Shown here piece after piece: positions 52,070 to 60,942 of a DNA stretch of 64,000 nucleotides. The position numbers and the translations under genes were made by a program. Numbering within the stretch: the first letter of the stretch is position 1; each line of letters opens with the position of its first letter. The notes below the pieces were generated by a model. The model ran no database searches, was not told where the DNA came from, and worked only from the letters and a program-made list of their open reading frames with translations. This stretch comes from Acidaminobacter sp. JC074 (GTDB lineage: Bacteria; Bacillota; Clostridia; Peptostreptococcales; Acidaminobacteraceae): assembly GCF_022496765.1 (NCBI RefSeq), contig NZ_VANV01000008.1, positions 62,001 through 126,000 on the forward strand, written 5' to 3'.

Positions 52070-53974
52070 ATGAAAAGAAAGTTAATTTTATGTATGATAT
52101 TTGTCATCATAATAACGACATCAGCTTTTGCTGAAGAGGTGGATGTAACCATACCGGGCTTTGATGTGACCATTGGTGACCAATACATAGATAATGCACA
52201 TAATAAGTATCCAATGATTGTCTATAAGAACATCACTTACTTTCCAATGACATGGAATTTTTCAAAATCCCTTGGATTAGAAACCAAGTGGGATGCTTCA
52301 AGCGGCTTAAGCATTGGCAAGGCCAGTGAAAAAGAAGACTTAAAGCAAGACCTATCAACAAGTAATGACTTGAAGAAGGTTTACAAGGCTTCTGTTGCAG
52401 ATTTTTCGATTAACTTAAACAATAAGAAAATCAACAATGCAGAAGAAACATATCCAATACTTATTTTTAGAGACATTACATACTTTCCTTTAACGTGGAG
52501 ATTCACAGTGGATGAGTTTGGTTGGCAGTCTGATTTTAATCAATCAAGTGGCTTAAGTATTGTTAGTTCTGTAAACGTTGACAATTCTATGAACAACAAT
52601 ACCACTGTTAGTGATATTAACAACTCCAGTGTGGTTGTGACCAATAACAATGTAGATAACAGTGTCAATAACAGTAATAATATCATTAACAATTATTCTA
52701 CTACTGTTAACAATTTTATTGATAACAGCATTACCATCAACAATATGTCTTCAAGCAGCATCGATGAGTTGATAACAGCCTTATCTGGTTTAACAGGAGA
52801 AGTAAAGAACAACACCTTTATAGTGATGGATGAAAACAACAAGCCACTAGAAGGTGCTGTATTATACATCAACAATGAAATCAAAGGTGTATCAGATTTA
52901 GGTGGGAATCTTCCTTATCAAGCTAGCGGGTCCTCTTATGTCAGGATTCGAAAAAGCGGCTATAAAGAATACAATGAGCAAGTCGACTTATATAGTGGCC
53001 TTGTAAAGACAGTTAAGTTAAAGTCGAGTATTACTAAGATTGACAACACTTTTTCAAGTGACAACTACAATCTATACCATTCCTACGTTGAAGCTTCTAG
53101 GACTAATATCAATGTCAAAATGTTAGGTGATATGTTTGATTATGAAAAACACGATGTCTCTAAGTTTGAAATTATAGATCCTGATACTGGAGAAAACGTC
53201 ATTGATTCATTTATGGAGAACAGCTGGGGCTCTATCAATCATGTATCTTTCTATACACCGATAGTAACCATCAAAAGATCTTATAATGGTGGTAATGGCT
53301 TAGTTCCAGGCAAGTTATACAAGCTTCTTGTAAAGAATCATTCGGAAGAACATGAGTCAACTCTACTTGCAGTAAATGAACCAATTGTATCTCTTGATGG
53401 ACGAGCAGAGGTTTCTATTATTGGTGACTATGTTTACATGAAAGTCAGAATAGACAGTTCCCATAAAAGATTAAATGATGTAGAGTTTGCCTTAGTTGAT
53501 GAAGAGGGCAATGTTATTTATCAAGAAACTCAGATGTTTGTTAAAGCTTATGAAGAGTACTTGGAGTTTGAACTGGTTAATGCAAAAAGATTAAAAAAAG
53601 TTAGGTATTTGTATCTTAGACCGCTCGTAAAAGGTAGTGTTTATCAGCCTGATGAGCAGTTTGCTAAGATTGATACAATATATGAACCTATCATGTTGTC
53701 TTATGACGGCAGTTTATTTAGGCGTACAGCCAATGAATATGCCGACAAGACACTATTCAGATGTTATGGCTATAACATTGCTGGCAAAACTTATACGGTT
53801 GATTTAGAGTACAACTTTAAACCTATAAGACAACTTACCAGTACGGCTGTTAAATCTGATGATGGTTTATTGGATTATGTAGAGTTTGAAGTGGATTTTG
53901 ATAGTTTAGAAAAAGGAAACTATCATATACGCTTCGAAGAATTTGGTGGTTTTGGTACATTTAGAGTTGAATAG
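52070..53974 (+). CDS. Secreted protein with duplicated stalk-like domain and Asn-rich linker (paralogue 1)
   Basis: 634 residues. A signal peptide ends near 21 (AFA). Two related modules follow, each with YPMIVYKNITYFPMTWNFS or YPILIFRDITYFPLTWRFT and a GLSI end; this is the pattern of the copper-amine-oxidase N-terminal (stalk) domain. Residues about 165-225 are an Asn/Ser/Val-rich low-complexity run. A carboxypeptidase-regulatory-like module (NKPLEGAVLYINNEIKGVSD) and a long unknown beta-rich C-terminus end the protein. First of three tandem paralogues with gaps of 12 and 9 nt. AGGGAGGAT precedes the ATG. Function unknown; likely cell surface. Confidence 0.78.
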   Translation: MKRKLILCMIFVIIITTSAFAEEVDVTIPGFDVTIGDQYIDNAHNKYPMIVYKNITYFPMTWNFSKSLGLETKWDASSGLSIGKASEKEDLKQDLSTSNDLKKVYKASVADFSINLNNKKINNAEETYPILIFRDITYFPLTWRFTVDEFGWQSDFNQSSGLSIVSSVNVDNSMNNNTTVSDINNSSVVVTNNNVDNSVNNSNNIINNYSTTVNNFIDNSITINNMSSSSIDELITALSGLTGEVKNNTFIVMDENNKPLEGAVLYINNEIKGVSDLGGNLPYQASGSSYVRIRKSGYKEYNEQVDLYSGLVKTVKLKSSITKIDNTFSSDNYNLYHSYVEASRTNINVKMLGDMFDYEKHDVSKFEIIDPDTGENVIDSFMENSWGSINHVSFYTPIVTIKRSYNGGNGLVPGKLYKLLVKNHSEEHESTLLAVNEPIVSLDGRAEVSIIGDYVYMKVRIDSSHKRLNDVEFALVDEEGNVIYQETQMFVKAYEEYLEFELVNAKRLKKVRYLYLRPLVKGSVYQPDEQFAKIDTIYEPIMLSYDGSLFRRTANEYADKTLFRCYGYNIAGKTYTVDLEYNFKPIRQLTSTAVKSDDGLLDYVEFEVDFDSLEKGNYHIRFEEFGGFGTFRVE

Positions 53975-53986
53975 AAGGAGAGACTT

Positions 53987-55375
53987 ATGAAAAGAGTTAT
54001 AGCACTATTAGTAGCATTTATGTTAATTTTGCCTTCGATGGCCTTTGGACAAGATGTGACAGTAACAATTCCAGAGTTTGATGTAGAAATAGCAGGACAA
54101 AAGATTGATAACGAAAGAAATGTATATCCTTTGATTGTTTATAATGACATCACTTATTTTCCAATGACATGGAACTTCTCAAGAGCCTTGGGACTTGAGA
54201 CAGATTGGCAATCTGAATCTGGACTTTCAATTGGTAAATCAACAGAAAGTGAAGAACTTGTTCAGGATTTGACTGCTAATAATGATTTGAGTAAGTCCTA
54301 TACAGCTCAAATTGCCAAGTTTGATATTGGCTTAAATGGTCAAGCTTTAGACAACAGCAAAGAAGAATATCCGATACTTATTTTTAGAGATATTACCTAC
54401 TTCCCGCTTACTTGGAAGTTTACAGTAGATGAATTTGGTTGGGAATCTGATTGGAATCAAGAAAAAGGTTTATCAATCAATAATACCAATGTGACTAACA
54501 ACGTGAACATCAATAATAGTGATAACAATACAACAGATGTAAGCGATATTAACAACAGTACTGTTTCTATTACCAACAACAACATTGACAATTCTGTTAA
54601 CAACAGTAACAACATTGTTAATGATTATTCTACAAATATTAATACTACGATTGATAATAGTATGAATGTGACTTCATCAGGTCAATCTACGGCTGAAATA
54701 TTAGCAGAGATTGCAAAACTTAAGGAAATGGGTGTGACTCAAGGCAACTTAACAGTAACTTTTGTGGTTAAGGATGAAGAAACTGAAGAGGGGATTGCTA
54801 ATGCGGTTGTTTATGTCAATGCTATGCCTGTTGGTGTAACAGATGAAGAAGGATCTGTAGAGATCTCAGTTTATCAACATGCGCAAAGTCAAATTGAAAT
54901 CAAACATGAAAATTATGAGCCACTTTCATGGTTAGAAGGCTATACAGAAGCTCTAACGATTACAAAATCTCTTAAGAAGCTTGAAGAAGATCTTGTTGAA
55001 GAAACTGATATGAATAAACTTATCAGCAATGAAGGTATTAGTGAAATGGCATTTGATGATGTAGAGTTTACTGAACTTAAGGCTGAGCAAAATACACCAG
55101 GTATTATTAATGACCTTACAGCAACATACTATGAAGATGCATACTACATTAGAATTGATTTTACAGCAGAAGCAGAAGCTGATACTGTTGGTGTCTTAGA
55201 TAAAGAGGGAGACAACATCGACTTTAACCAAGAAGAGGAAGCCTTGATTCAAGTAGGTGAGAATGTCCTAGTCTTCAGAATTGATGGCTTAACTGAGGAA
55301 ATGGAAGAAATCTCATTCTTACTTGGTGAAGATGCAATTGTTGTACTAGTAAGTGACTTGTTATCACTTAATTAG
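53987..55375 (+). CDS. Secreted protein with duplicated stalk-like domain and Asn-rich linker (paralogue 2)
   Basis: 462 residues, same plan as its neighbours: signal peptide ending near 22, two stalk-like modules (YPLIVYNDITYFPMTWNFS and YPILIFRDITYFPLTWKFT), then Asn-rich run with NNSTVSITNNNIDNSVNN. It continues with a regulatory-like module (GIANAVVYVNAMPVGVTDEE) and a shorter acidic end of about 110 residues. The N-terminal third is close to paralogue 1, so the divergence is concentrated in the C-terminal part, as in modular adhesins. Confidence 0.78.
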   Translation: MKRVIALLVAFMLILPSMAFGQDVTVTIPEFDVEIAGQKIDNERNVYPLIVYNDITYFPMTWNFSRALGLETDWQSESGLSIGKSTESEELVQDLTANNDLSKSYTAQIAKFDIGLNGQALDNSKEEYPILIFRDITYFPLTWKFTVDEFGWESDWNQEKGLSINNTNVTNNVNINNSDNNTTDVSDINNSTVSITNNNIDNSVNNSNNIVNDYSTNINTTIDNSMNVTSSGQSTAEILAEIAKLKEMGVTQGNLTVTFVVKDEETEEGIANAVVYVNAMPVGVTDEEGSVEISVYQHAQSQIEIKHENYEPLSWLEGYTEALTITKSLKKLEEDLVEETDMNKLISNEGISEMAFDDVEFTELKAEQNTPGIINDLTATYYEDAYYIRIDFTAEAEADTVGVLDKEGDNIDFNQEEEALIQVGENVLVFRIDGLTEEMEEISFLLGEDAIVVLVSDLLSLN

Positions 55376-55384
55376 GAGTAGCTT

Positions 55385-57121
55385 ATGAAAAAGACACTTT
55401 TATATTTTCTAGTTTTCACACTCATCATGAGTGTAAACGTTTATGCAGAAGAAACCGTGGATGTAACCATCCCTGGTTTTCCTGTAGAGTTACAAGGTGA
55501 GACAATTAATAATGTTTATAATGATTATCCTATGATTGTCTATAATGGTATAACTTATTTACCGATGACATGGGATTTTTCTTCTACGCTTGGCTTAAAG
55601 ACAAACTTTTATTCAGGCAAAGGACTATTCATTGAAAAGTCAGATCAGACAATGCCTTTAAAGCAGAGTACTAACTCACTAAATGATACTACAAAAACCT
55701 ACAAAGCCGCACTTCCAAGCTTTAATGTCCACGTCAATGGCAAAATGCTTAACAATAGTGCAGAAGAGTATCCTATTTTAGTATTTAGAGATATTACTTA
55801 TTTTCCACTGACATGGAGATGGACCGTTGAGGAATTTGGACTGCAGTCAGATTTTAATGCTGCTACAGGTCTTACAATAAAAAACAATGTTTCCATTGAT
55901 AACAGCAGCAACAATACAACGATGGTATCTGATGTTAACAACAGTACAGTAGCAGTAACTAATAATAACATTGATAATAGTGTTAGTGACAGTAACAATA
56001 CCTATATTGATAACTCTGTTACCATTATCAACCACATCGATAATAGCATCACTGTTACTGATCAAGATAACCTAAATGTTACAGGTGTTATTGTAGCTGA
56101 TACAAGCAATGATGAAACAAAAGAGAATAGTAGTGCAAGTGTTAACGCGACTGATGATTCAAAAGAAAAGTATTCTGTAGATACGCTTGTTGGTGGTGTA
56201 GAAAGTGGCTATGTCAATGGACATGTCTCTGAGGCTAGGATCTCTTATGCTAGAAATCTAATGGTTGATGAGAATAATGATATTTATTTTACTAATCAGG
56301 ATTCCGAAGTTGCGGGAACAAAATCATATGGACATTCACATGTAAGGAAATTGAATACGACCAAAAACGAAGTTTCTACAGTATTTACACAGGATTATGA
56401 AGACAAGCTAGGTAGAGAATTATTAGAGTCAGTATTAAGGAATGAGAACGATTTTCATATTGCCTACAATAATTATAATGATAAGTTTTATGTAGTATAC
56501 AAGGAGAATAATAAGGATTTTCTAAAGTTATTTGAGATAGATGATCAAGTGAGGGAAATTGCTCATATTGACACACCTGTTTATAGTTATTATGATGTAG
56601 CATTATTTTTGAACTTTAATAATGAAGTAGTTTATTTTGGAGTTTCAGACAGAAGTCAATACTATGATAGTTGTATTTATAAATACAAGCTAGGTAATGA
56701 AAGTCCAACAGCCGTTTCGAAACGAACTACTGTGCATAAAAGCATAGTTGACATACTTTACTCTGATGAGATGGTCTATACATACTCATTTGGCTATTCG
56801 AGCTATGTTCATACAGCGGATGGCCTATATCAGATAAAGGAGTTTCCAAAAACAGAGGTTAAAGTTGAAGTTGATGATAGTTTTCTGGATAGGTCGGGCT
56901 CAATTACAACATATAATAACGCTTTCTATAGAACCTCAGGTGCAAACATATATAAGTTGGATTTGGATGGTGAATGGGAGTTGTATGTAGATGCTGATGA
57001 TTTGATTTACAATGATGGGGAGGCAATTAAGTTTATTGGATCTATAGCGTTTGATACAAATGGAGATATCATTATATATGATAGAGATCATTTTTCTATT
57101 AGAAGAATCAACATGAATTAA
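55385..57121 (+). CDS. Secreted protein with duplicated stalk-like domain, Asn-rich linker and NHL-like propeller (paralogue 3)
   Basis: 578 residues. Signal peptide ending near 21, two stalk-like modules (YPMIVYNGITYLPMTWDFS, YPILVFRDITYFPLTWRWT), and the Asn-rich run. The last 330 residues differ from paralogues 1 and 2: VDTLVGGVESGYVNG, LMVDENNDIYFTN and IAFDTNGDIIIYD are the recurring words of NHL-type beta propellers. So the shared N-terminus carries different C-terminal heads. A terminator follows directly. Confidence 0.78.
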   Translation: MKKTLLYFLVFTLIMSVNVYAEETVDVTIPGFPVELQGETINNVYNDYPMIVYNGITYLPMTWDFSSTLGLKTNFYSGKGLFIEKSDQTMPLKQSTNSLNDTTKTYKAALPSFNVHVNGKMLNNSAEEYPILVFRDITYFPLTWRWTVEEFGLQSDFNAATGLTIKNNVSIDNSSNNTTMVSDVNNSTVAVTNNNIDNSVSDSNNTYIDNSVTIINHIDNSITVTDQDNLNVTGVIVADTSNDETKENSSASVNATDDSKEKYSVDTLVGGVESGYVNGHVSEARISYARNLMVDENNDIYFTNQDSEVAGTKSYGHSHVRKLNTTKNEVSTVFTQDYEDKLGRELLESVLRNENDFHIAYNNYNDKFYVVYKENNKDFLKLFEIDDQVREIAHIDTPVYSYYDVALFLNFNNEVVYFGVSDRSQYYDSCIYKYKLGNESPTAVSKRTTVHKSIVDILYSDEMVYTYSFGYSSYVHTADGLYQIKEFPKTEVKVEVDDSFLDRSGSITTYNNAFYRTSGANIYKLDLDGEWELYVDADDLIYNDGEAIKFIGSIAFDTNGDIIIYDRDHFSIRRINMN

Positions 57122-57126
57122 ATTTA

Positions 57127-57152
57127 ATCGTCATCTTTGATGGCGATTTTTT
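57127..57152 (+). terminator. Intrinsic terminator of the three-gene surface operon
   Basis: ATCGTCATC pairs with GATGGCGAT (one G-U wobble) over a TTT loop and is followed by T5. Confidence 0.8.
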
Positions 57153-57156
57153 AGAG

Positions 57157-57807
57157 TTGCTCAATACTAGAACAAGTGTTGAAACTCAGCTAATTAGTGA
57201 GTACAATATAAGTAAGAGGAGTTTCTTTTATGCTTCTAGATTGTTTAGTCAAAACATTTCTAATGGTACGAAGTATAGAGAAATTCCTATGGTGATTGCT
57301 ATTAACATTCTTGACTTTAACCTCTTTTCTCATGATGAATGTCATCAGGTATTTAGATTGTCAAATGATAGAAACGATGATCTGTTTTATGATGTAATTG
57401 AGATTCATTTCTTAGAATTAAAGAAAGTTAATAGAGATATGAGTTTAAATAAGAATCTTATGGATTGGTTGAGCTTTCTAAGCAGTAATAATCCAGAAGA
57501 AATTCATACATTAGCTGAAGGGAATGATGAGATTATGACTGCTGCTAAGGAACTGGATCGTTTAAATAACGAAAGAGATGTAAGAATGGAAGCTGAAGCA
57601 ATAGAAAAATATGAAAGAGATAAAATCTCAAGAGAATCCAATATTTTAGAGCGTGGTTTAATGCAAGGTGCTGTTAGGGAAAGAACTCGTATTGTAAGAA
57701 AGTTGCTATCCCTGAATTATACTGTTGCAGAAATAGCTGACTTTTTAGATGAATCTACTGATTATGTGAAAACTTTTATTAAAGAGCATTTAAAAACTGA
57801 GAAGTAA
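57157..57807 (+). pseudogene. 5'-truncated Rpn-family recombination-promoting nuclease/transposase
   Basis: 216 codons remain open. VETQLISEYNISKRSFFYAS, then NGTKYREIPMVIAINILDFN and DVIEIHFLELKKV, align with the middle and end of Rpn/PDDEXK transposases (VEIQL...RSLFYWSR...INILDF...EIHFIEL). The usual first 70 or so residues, including the catalytic Asp of the PD-(D/E)xK nuclease, are missing; the frame begins at a TTG without a ribosome binding site. The C-terminal tail with its helix-turn-like end (YTVAEIADFLDESTDYVKT) is intact. Probably inactive. Confidence 0.7.
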
Positions 57808-57848
57808 TCATATACTGACTACTGTTTCAAATCATAACAGAACTGTTG

Positions 57849-57871
57849 AGAGGTCCCGAAGGACCTCTTTT
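57849..57871 (+). terminator. Intrinsic terminator
   Basis: AGAGGTCC pairs with GGACCTCT over CGAA, followed by a short T-run on the plus strand. The minus-strand gene ends at its edge. Confidence 0.7.
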
Positions 57872-59345
57872 AAAATTCTACATTTTCATCTATTGGATAC
57901 ATTGGTCTAACTATGGTGTCGTAACTAAACAAGTTAAGGTTTCTTGTAGAAAGTCCCATAGGATTTGCAGGAATGATCTTTTCTGAAAGCGCTTTATAAA
58001 ATGCTTTAAAATGTTGAGATGATTTAAGTCCGATAACTTTCTTTTGAGAGATATCTATACCACCGACAACAAATGCCCTGTCATCATAAGTTTGGTTTTG
58101 CACTGATGCGACTACGAAGTCAACATTCTTGTATCTTAAACCAGCAGTAGGGCCAAATGAACCTGGAATATTCTTCATAAGAGGCGTCGTTGCAATAAAA
58201 TTACCATCACTTAGAGTTCTAATCTGTACACCTGAAAGCTTAAGTGGCTTACCGTGTATTTCTTCTTCTTCAATCTTGCCACCCAGTTCAATGTCTATCA
58301 ACTCACCAACACCTGCTTCATGTGCACGTCTTACGGTTTCAGGGTCGTAAAGATAGGCAAACGCAGAATCCTCAAGGTTGGCCTTGATCATAGATTCTAT
58401 TAGGAAGGTACCGTCCCCAGGTGTACCTGCACCAGGATTGTCAGCCTCTTCATTAATGACACAAAGCCCACCATTTTCTTTAGTAAATTCAGATGCTTTT
58501 TCAACAGCTTCATTGGCGTCAAGGGCATCAATGTTTACAATCAATTCCCTATTATCCCAAACATAGCTTGCAACCTTTTTTACATGTGCTATTTGGTCGC
58601 CATCGCCTGTAACAAATACAGAAGCTTGTGTAATCGGTGTATCTGAGTATGGAAAACCAGGGAAGAAGGCAAGGTCTAAAAGATTGTTGTCTTTTTTGTA
58701 CTTTTTAATAAACTCATTCACTTCATGGTAGTCCTTTGTTACCGTAATTGGTACAAGCATTGGCAGAGGCACCACATCTGTTTTAACAGTAATTTCGCCA
58801 TTAATATGTCTTCTAAGGGCGTCCATGGCTTCATATCCAGTCGTCTCGTAGTCAACATGCGGATTTTCTTTGATACCGAATAAACCATTGGCATGTTTGC
58901 ACATTCCTTTAGAAATATTACCATGTAAATCAAGTGTTACAGTGATAGGCATTTCCCAACCTACAATATCTCTTACTCTTTTTAAGACGTATGTCTCTAA
59001 GTCGTCATGACTTTCAGAAACACCTGCACCATGTAAACCTAAACATATACCATCGTATTCTCCTAAATGATCTTTAACATAAGATAAAAGAATATTCAGA
59101 GTTTTTTCGACGCAGGCATCTGATAGCTGAGGACCAGCATTTTCTACACCAAAGGTAGGGATGAGTTCAATATTGTTTTCATTGGCACATTTAATCATGC
59201 CACCTAAATAAGAAGGTGTTCCTGTAAAGACATCTATGATTTCTTTTTCATACCAACAACCTTGTGAAATCAACAAGTCAAAGTCTGTTTTTCTTCTTGA
59301 AAAGGTATTGGTCTCATGACCAAACCAGCCTATTAATACTTTCAT
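57870..59345 (-). CDS. M81-family metallopeptidase (MlrC-like)
   Basis: 491 residues. GWFGHETNTFSRRKTDFD at the N-terminus, LHGAGVSESHDD, TLDLHGNIS and KENPHVDYETTGYEA contain the His/Asp/Glu ligands of this zinc family, and the C-terminal VVASVQNQTYDDRAF fits the MlrC domain. MlrC degrades linearised microcystin in sphingomonads; most members act on unknown peptides or amides. It is divergent from a transporter-amidohydrolase operon, consistent with a joint role in taking up and breaking down a peptide-like compound. Confidence 0.85.
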   Translation of the reverse strand: MKVLIGWFGHETNTFSRRKTDFDLLISQGCWYEKEIIDVFTGTPSYLGGMIKCANENNIELIPTFGVENAGPQLSDACVEKTLNILLSYVKDHLGEYDGICLGLHGAGVSESHDDLETYVLKRVRDIVGWEMPITVTLDLHGNISKGMCKHANGLFGIKENPHVDYETTGYEAMDALRRHINGEITVKTDVVPLPMLVPITVTKDYHEVNEFIKKYKKDNNLLDLAFFPGFPYSDTPITQASVFVTGDGDQIAHVKKVASYVWDNRELIVNIDALDANEAVEKASEFTKENGGLCVINEEADNPGAGTPGDGTFLIESMIKANLEDSAFAYLYDPETVRRAHEAGVGELIDIELGGKIEEEEIHGKPLKLSGVQIRTLSDGNFIATTPLMKNIPGSFGPTAGLRYKNVDFVVASVQNQTYDDRAFVVGGIDISQKKVIGLKSSQHFKAFYKALSEKIIPANPMGLSTRNLNLFSYDTIVRPMYPIDENVEF

Positions 59346-59413
59346 TTTTTAACTCCTTTCAAATCCTTTAATTTCTGAAAATTAAAAAAAGTGCTTGTAT
59401 CTTGCTTGAAATT

Positions 59414-59442
59414 ATTATAATATAAAATCACAAAAGTTACAA
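59414..59442 (-). promoter_or_regulatory. Promoter of the M81 peptidase gene
   Basis: On the minus strand TTGTAA (59437-59442) and TATAAT (59414-59419) are 17 nt apart, a near-consensus promoter. The region is shared with the divergent operon, whose candidate -10 TATAAC (59457-59462) is an extended -10. Confidence 0.6.
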
Positions 59443-59480
59443 GCTTGAGCAAATGTTATAACAAATAAATTTACTTTTGG

Positions 59481-59494
59481 GGAAAACGTTAACA
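59481..59494 (+). promoter_or_regulatory. Catabolite-responsive element (cre)-like site
   Basis: GGAAAACGTTAACA matches the CcpA consensus TGWAANCGNTNWCA at all but the first position. It lies between the likely start of transcription and the ATG at 59519, a position where CcpA usually blocks elongation. Confidence 0.6.
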
Positions 59495-59518
59495 AAAGCA
59501 TAAGAAAGGGGGGAGTAT

Positions 59519-60934
59519 ATGTCTACACTAGATATTGGAGGTTTGATATTAGTTTTTGTCGCAATACTCTATATCGGTGTCAAGTCTACAAGTAAAGTAA
59601 AGAATTCGGATGATTATTTATTAGCAGGTAAAAGCCTTAATAAAGTCCAAGCAGGCTTTTCATTAGCTGCAACTGATTTAGGTGGTTCTGGTTTGATAGG
59701 AGCCTCTGCGTATTGTTATACAGTTGGTATTTCAGGTTCTTGGTGGAATCTGTGTGCTGTACCTGCATTTATTTTACTTGGTATATTTCTTATTAGAAGA
59801 CTTAGACCACTGGCTATCGCAACAGGTCCTGAGTTTTTAGAAAAAAGATACGACAAGAAATCAAGAATAATTGCATCAGTCATGCAGATTTGTGCAATAG
59901 TAGCTGGCTTATCAGCACAATTTTTAGTTGGGGCGGTTGCATTAAATGTATTAATGGACGTGCCTATGCAAGTCGGACTTATTATCAGTGTTGCTGTTGT
60001 CATCCTATACACCATGGGTGGTGGATTAATAGCAGTTGTAAACACAGACATTTTTCAATTTATTATTTTGGTAGGTTCAGTCATTGTTGCAGTACCACTA
60101 GCACTTGTGAAAGCAGGAGGTTTAGACACCGTTGTAGCCTCATTACCAGCAGAGTACTTTTCAATGGGAGAATTGGGATTTTGGACACCTGTTTCATGGA
60201 TCTGTTTATGCCTATTCTTATATACCACTCAGCAAACATACTTACAAAGAGTATTTGCAGCAAAAGATACATCTACAGCAGTATTCGCCTATGTATTTAC
60301 AGGTGTTATCTATATTTTCTACGGTTTAGCAGTTGGCTTTATCGGTGTGATTATGGCTTCTATGATGCCTGGTATTGTTGATGCCAACACAGTCTATGCA
60401 GTCATGATAGAAAGTGTTATGCCACCAGGCCTTGCAGGTGTTGTACTTGGCGGTGTTTTTGCGGCCTCTATGTCTACTGCAGATTCCTATCTTATGGCAG
60501 GGACATCACTTTTTATAAACGATATCTATACACCACTATTTGGCAAAGACAAAGAAGACAAGCAGATGCTTTTACATTCTAGAATCCTAACAGTGGTTAT
60601 ATGCTTAGGGTCTTTGATACTTGCAAACTTTGTACAGAACCTTATAGATATGGTTTATTTAGCAGGCTTATTCTATTCAACGTCAGTTTTCTTCCCGATC
60701 ATACTAGGTGTATTTTGGAAGAGAACCAATGCAACAGGTGCATTTTCAGGTATTATAGCAAGTTTAATTGTTGGCTTTTCAGTTGAGTATATCTTTGCTG
60801 ATGTAACAACAGGTATTTTAAGCTTACCTTCAAACATCTTGTCAGCGCTTTCTGGTCTTATCGTTATGGTGCTTGTATCTTTAATGACCAAAAAACCTGC
60901 AGAGGAAAAGGTTAAGTTTTTAGAAGCAAGTTAG
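59519..60934 (+). CDS. Sodium:solute symporter (SSS family)
   Basis: 471 residues, about 13 hydrophobic helices. The N-terminal DDYLLAGKSLNKVQAGFSLA and ATDLGGSGLIGAS, and AGVVLGGVFAASMSTADSYL in the middle, are typical of SSS carriers, including the Ser/Thr of the sodium site in STADSYL. It imports an organic solute with sodium. Amidohydrolase and MFS carrier genes follow (9 and 14 nt gaps), so the solute may be an amide or dipeptide. A cre-like site precedes the gene. A second SSS gene is at 63603. Confidence 0.88.
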   Translation: MSTLDIGGLILVFVAILYIGVKSTSKVKNSDDYLLAGKSLNKVQAGFSLAATDLGGSGLIGASAYCYTVGISGSWWNLCAVPAFILLGIFLIRRLRPLAIATGPEFLEKRYDKKSRIIASVMQICAIVAGLSAQFLVGAVALNVLMDVPMQVGLIISVAVVILYTMGGGLIAVVNTDIFQFIILVGSVIVAVPLALVKAGGLDTVVASLPAEYFSMGELGFWTPVSWICLCLFLYTTQQTYLQRVFAAKDTSTAVFAYVFTGVIYIFYGLAVGFIGVIMASMMPGIVDANTVYAVMIESVMPPGLAGVVLGGVFAASMSTADSYLMAGTSLFINDIYTPLFGKDKEDKQMLLHSRILTVVICLGSLILANFVQNLIDMVYLAGLFYSTSVFFPIILGVFWKRTNATGAFSGIIASLIVGFSVEYIFADVTTGILSLPSNILSALSGLIVMVLVSLMTKKPAEEKVKFLEAS

Positions 60935-60942
60935 GAGAGAGT

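Noticed and set aside
52601..52770. Tandem DNA repeat in the Asn-rich coding run
   Set aside because: The AAC/AAT-rich DNA looks repetitive, but codons vary between copies, so it is a protein-level low-complexity run rather than a DNA tandem repeat.
55798..56065. Two overlapping minus-strand frames of 66 and 72 codons
   Set aside because: They are the complement of the Asn-rich linker of a real secreted protein; the repeated codons create long false frames.
59890..60381. 163-codon plus-strand frame inside the symporter gene
   Set aside because: It is an out-of-frame shadow rich in Cys, Ser and Tyr, with no start signal; the symporter frame fits a known family along its whole length.
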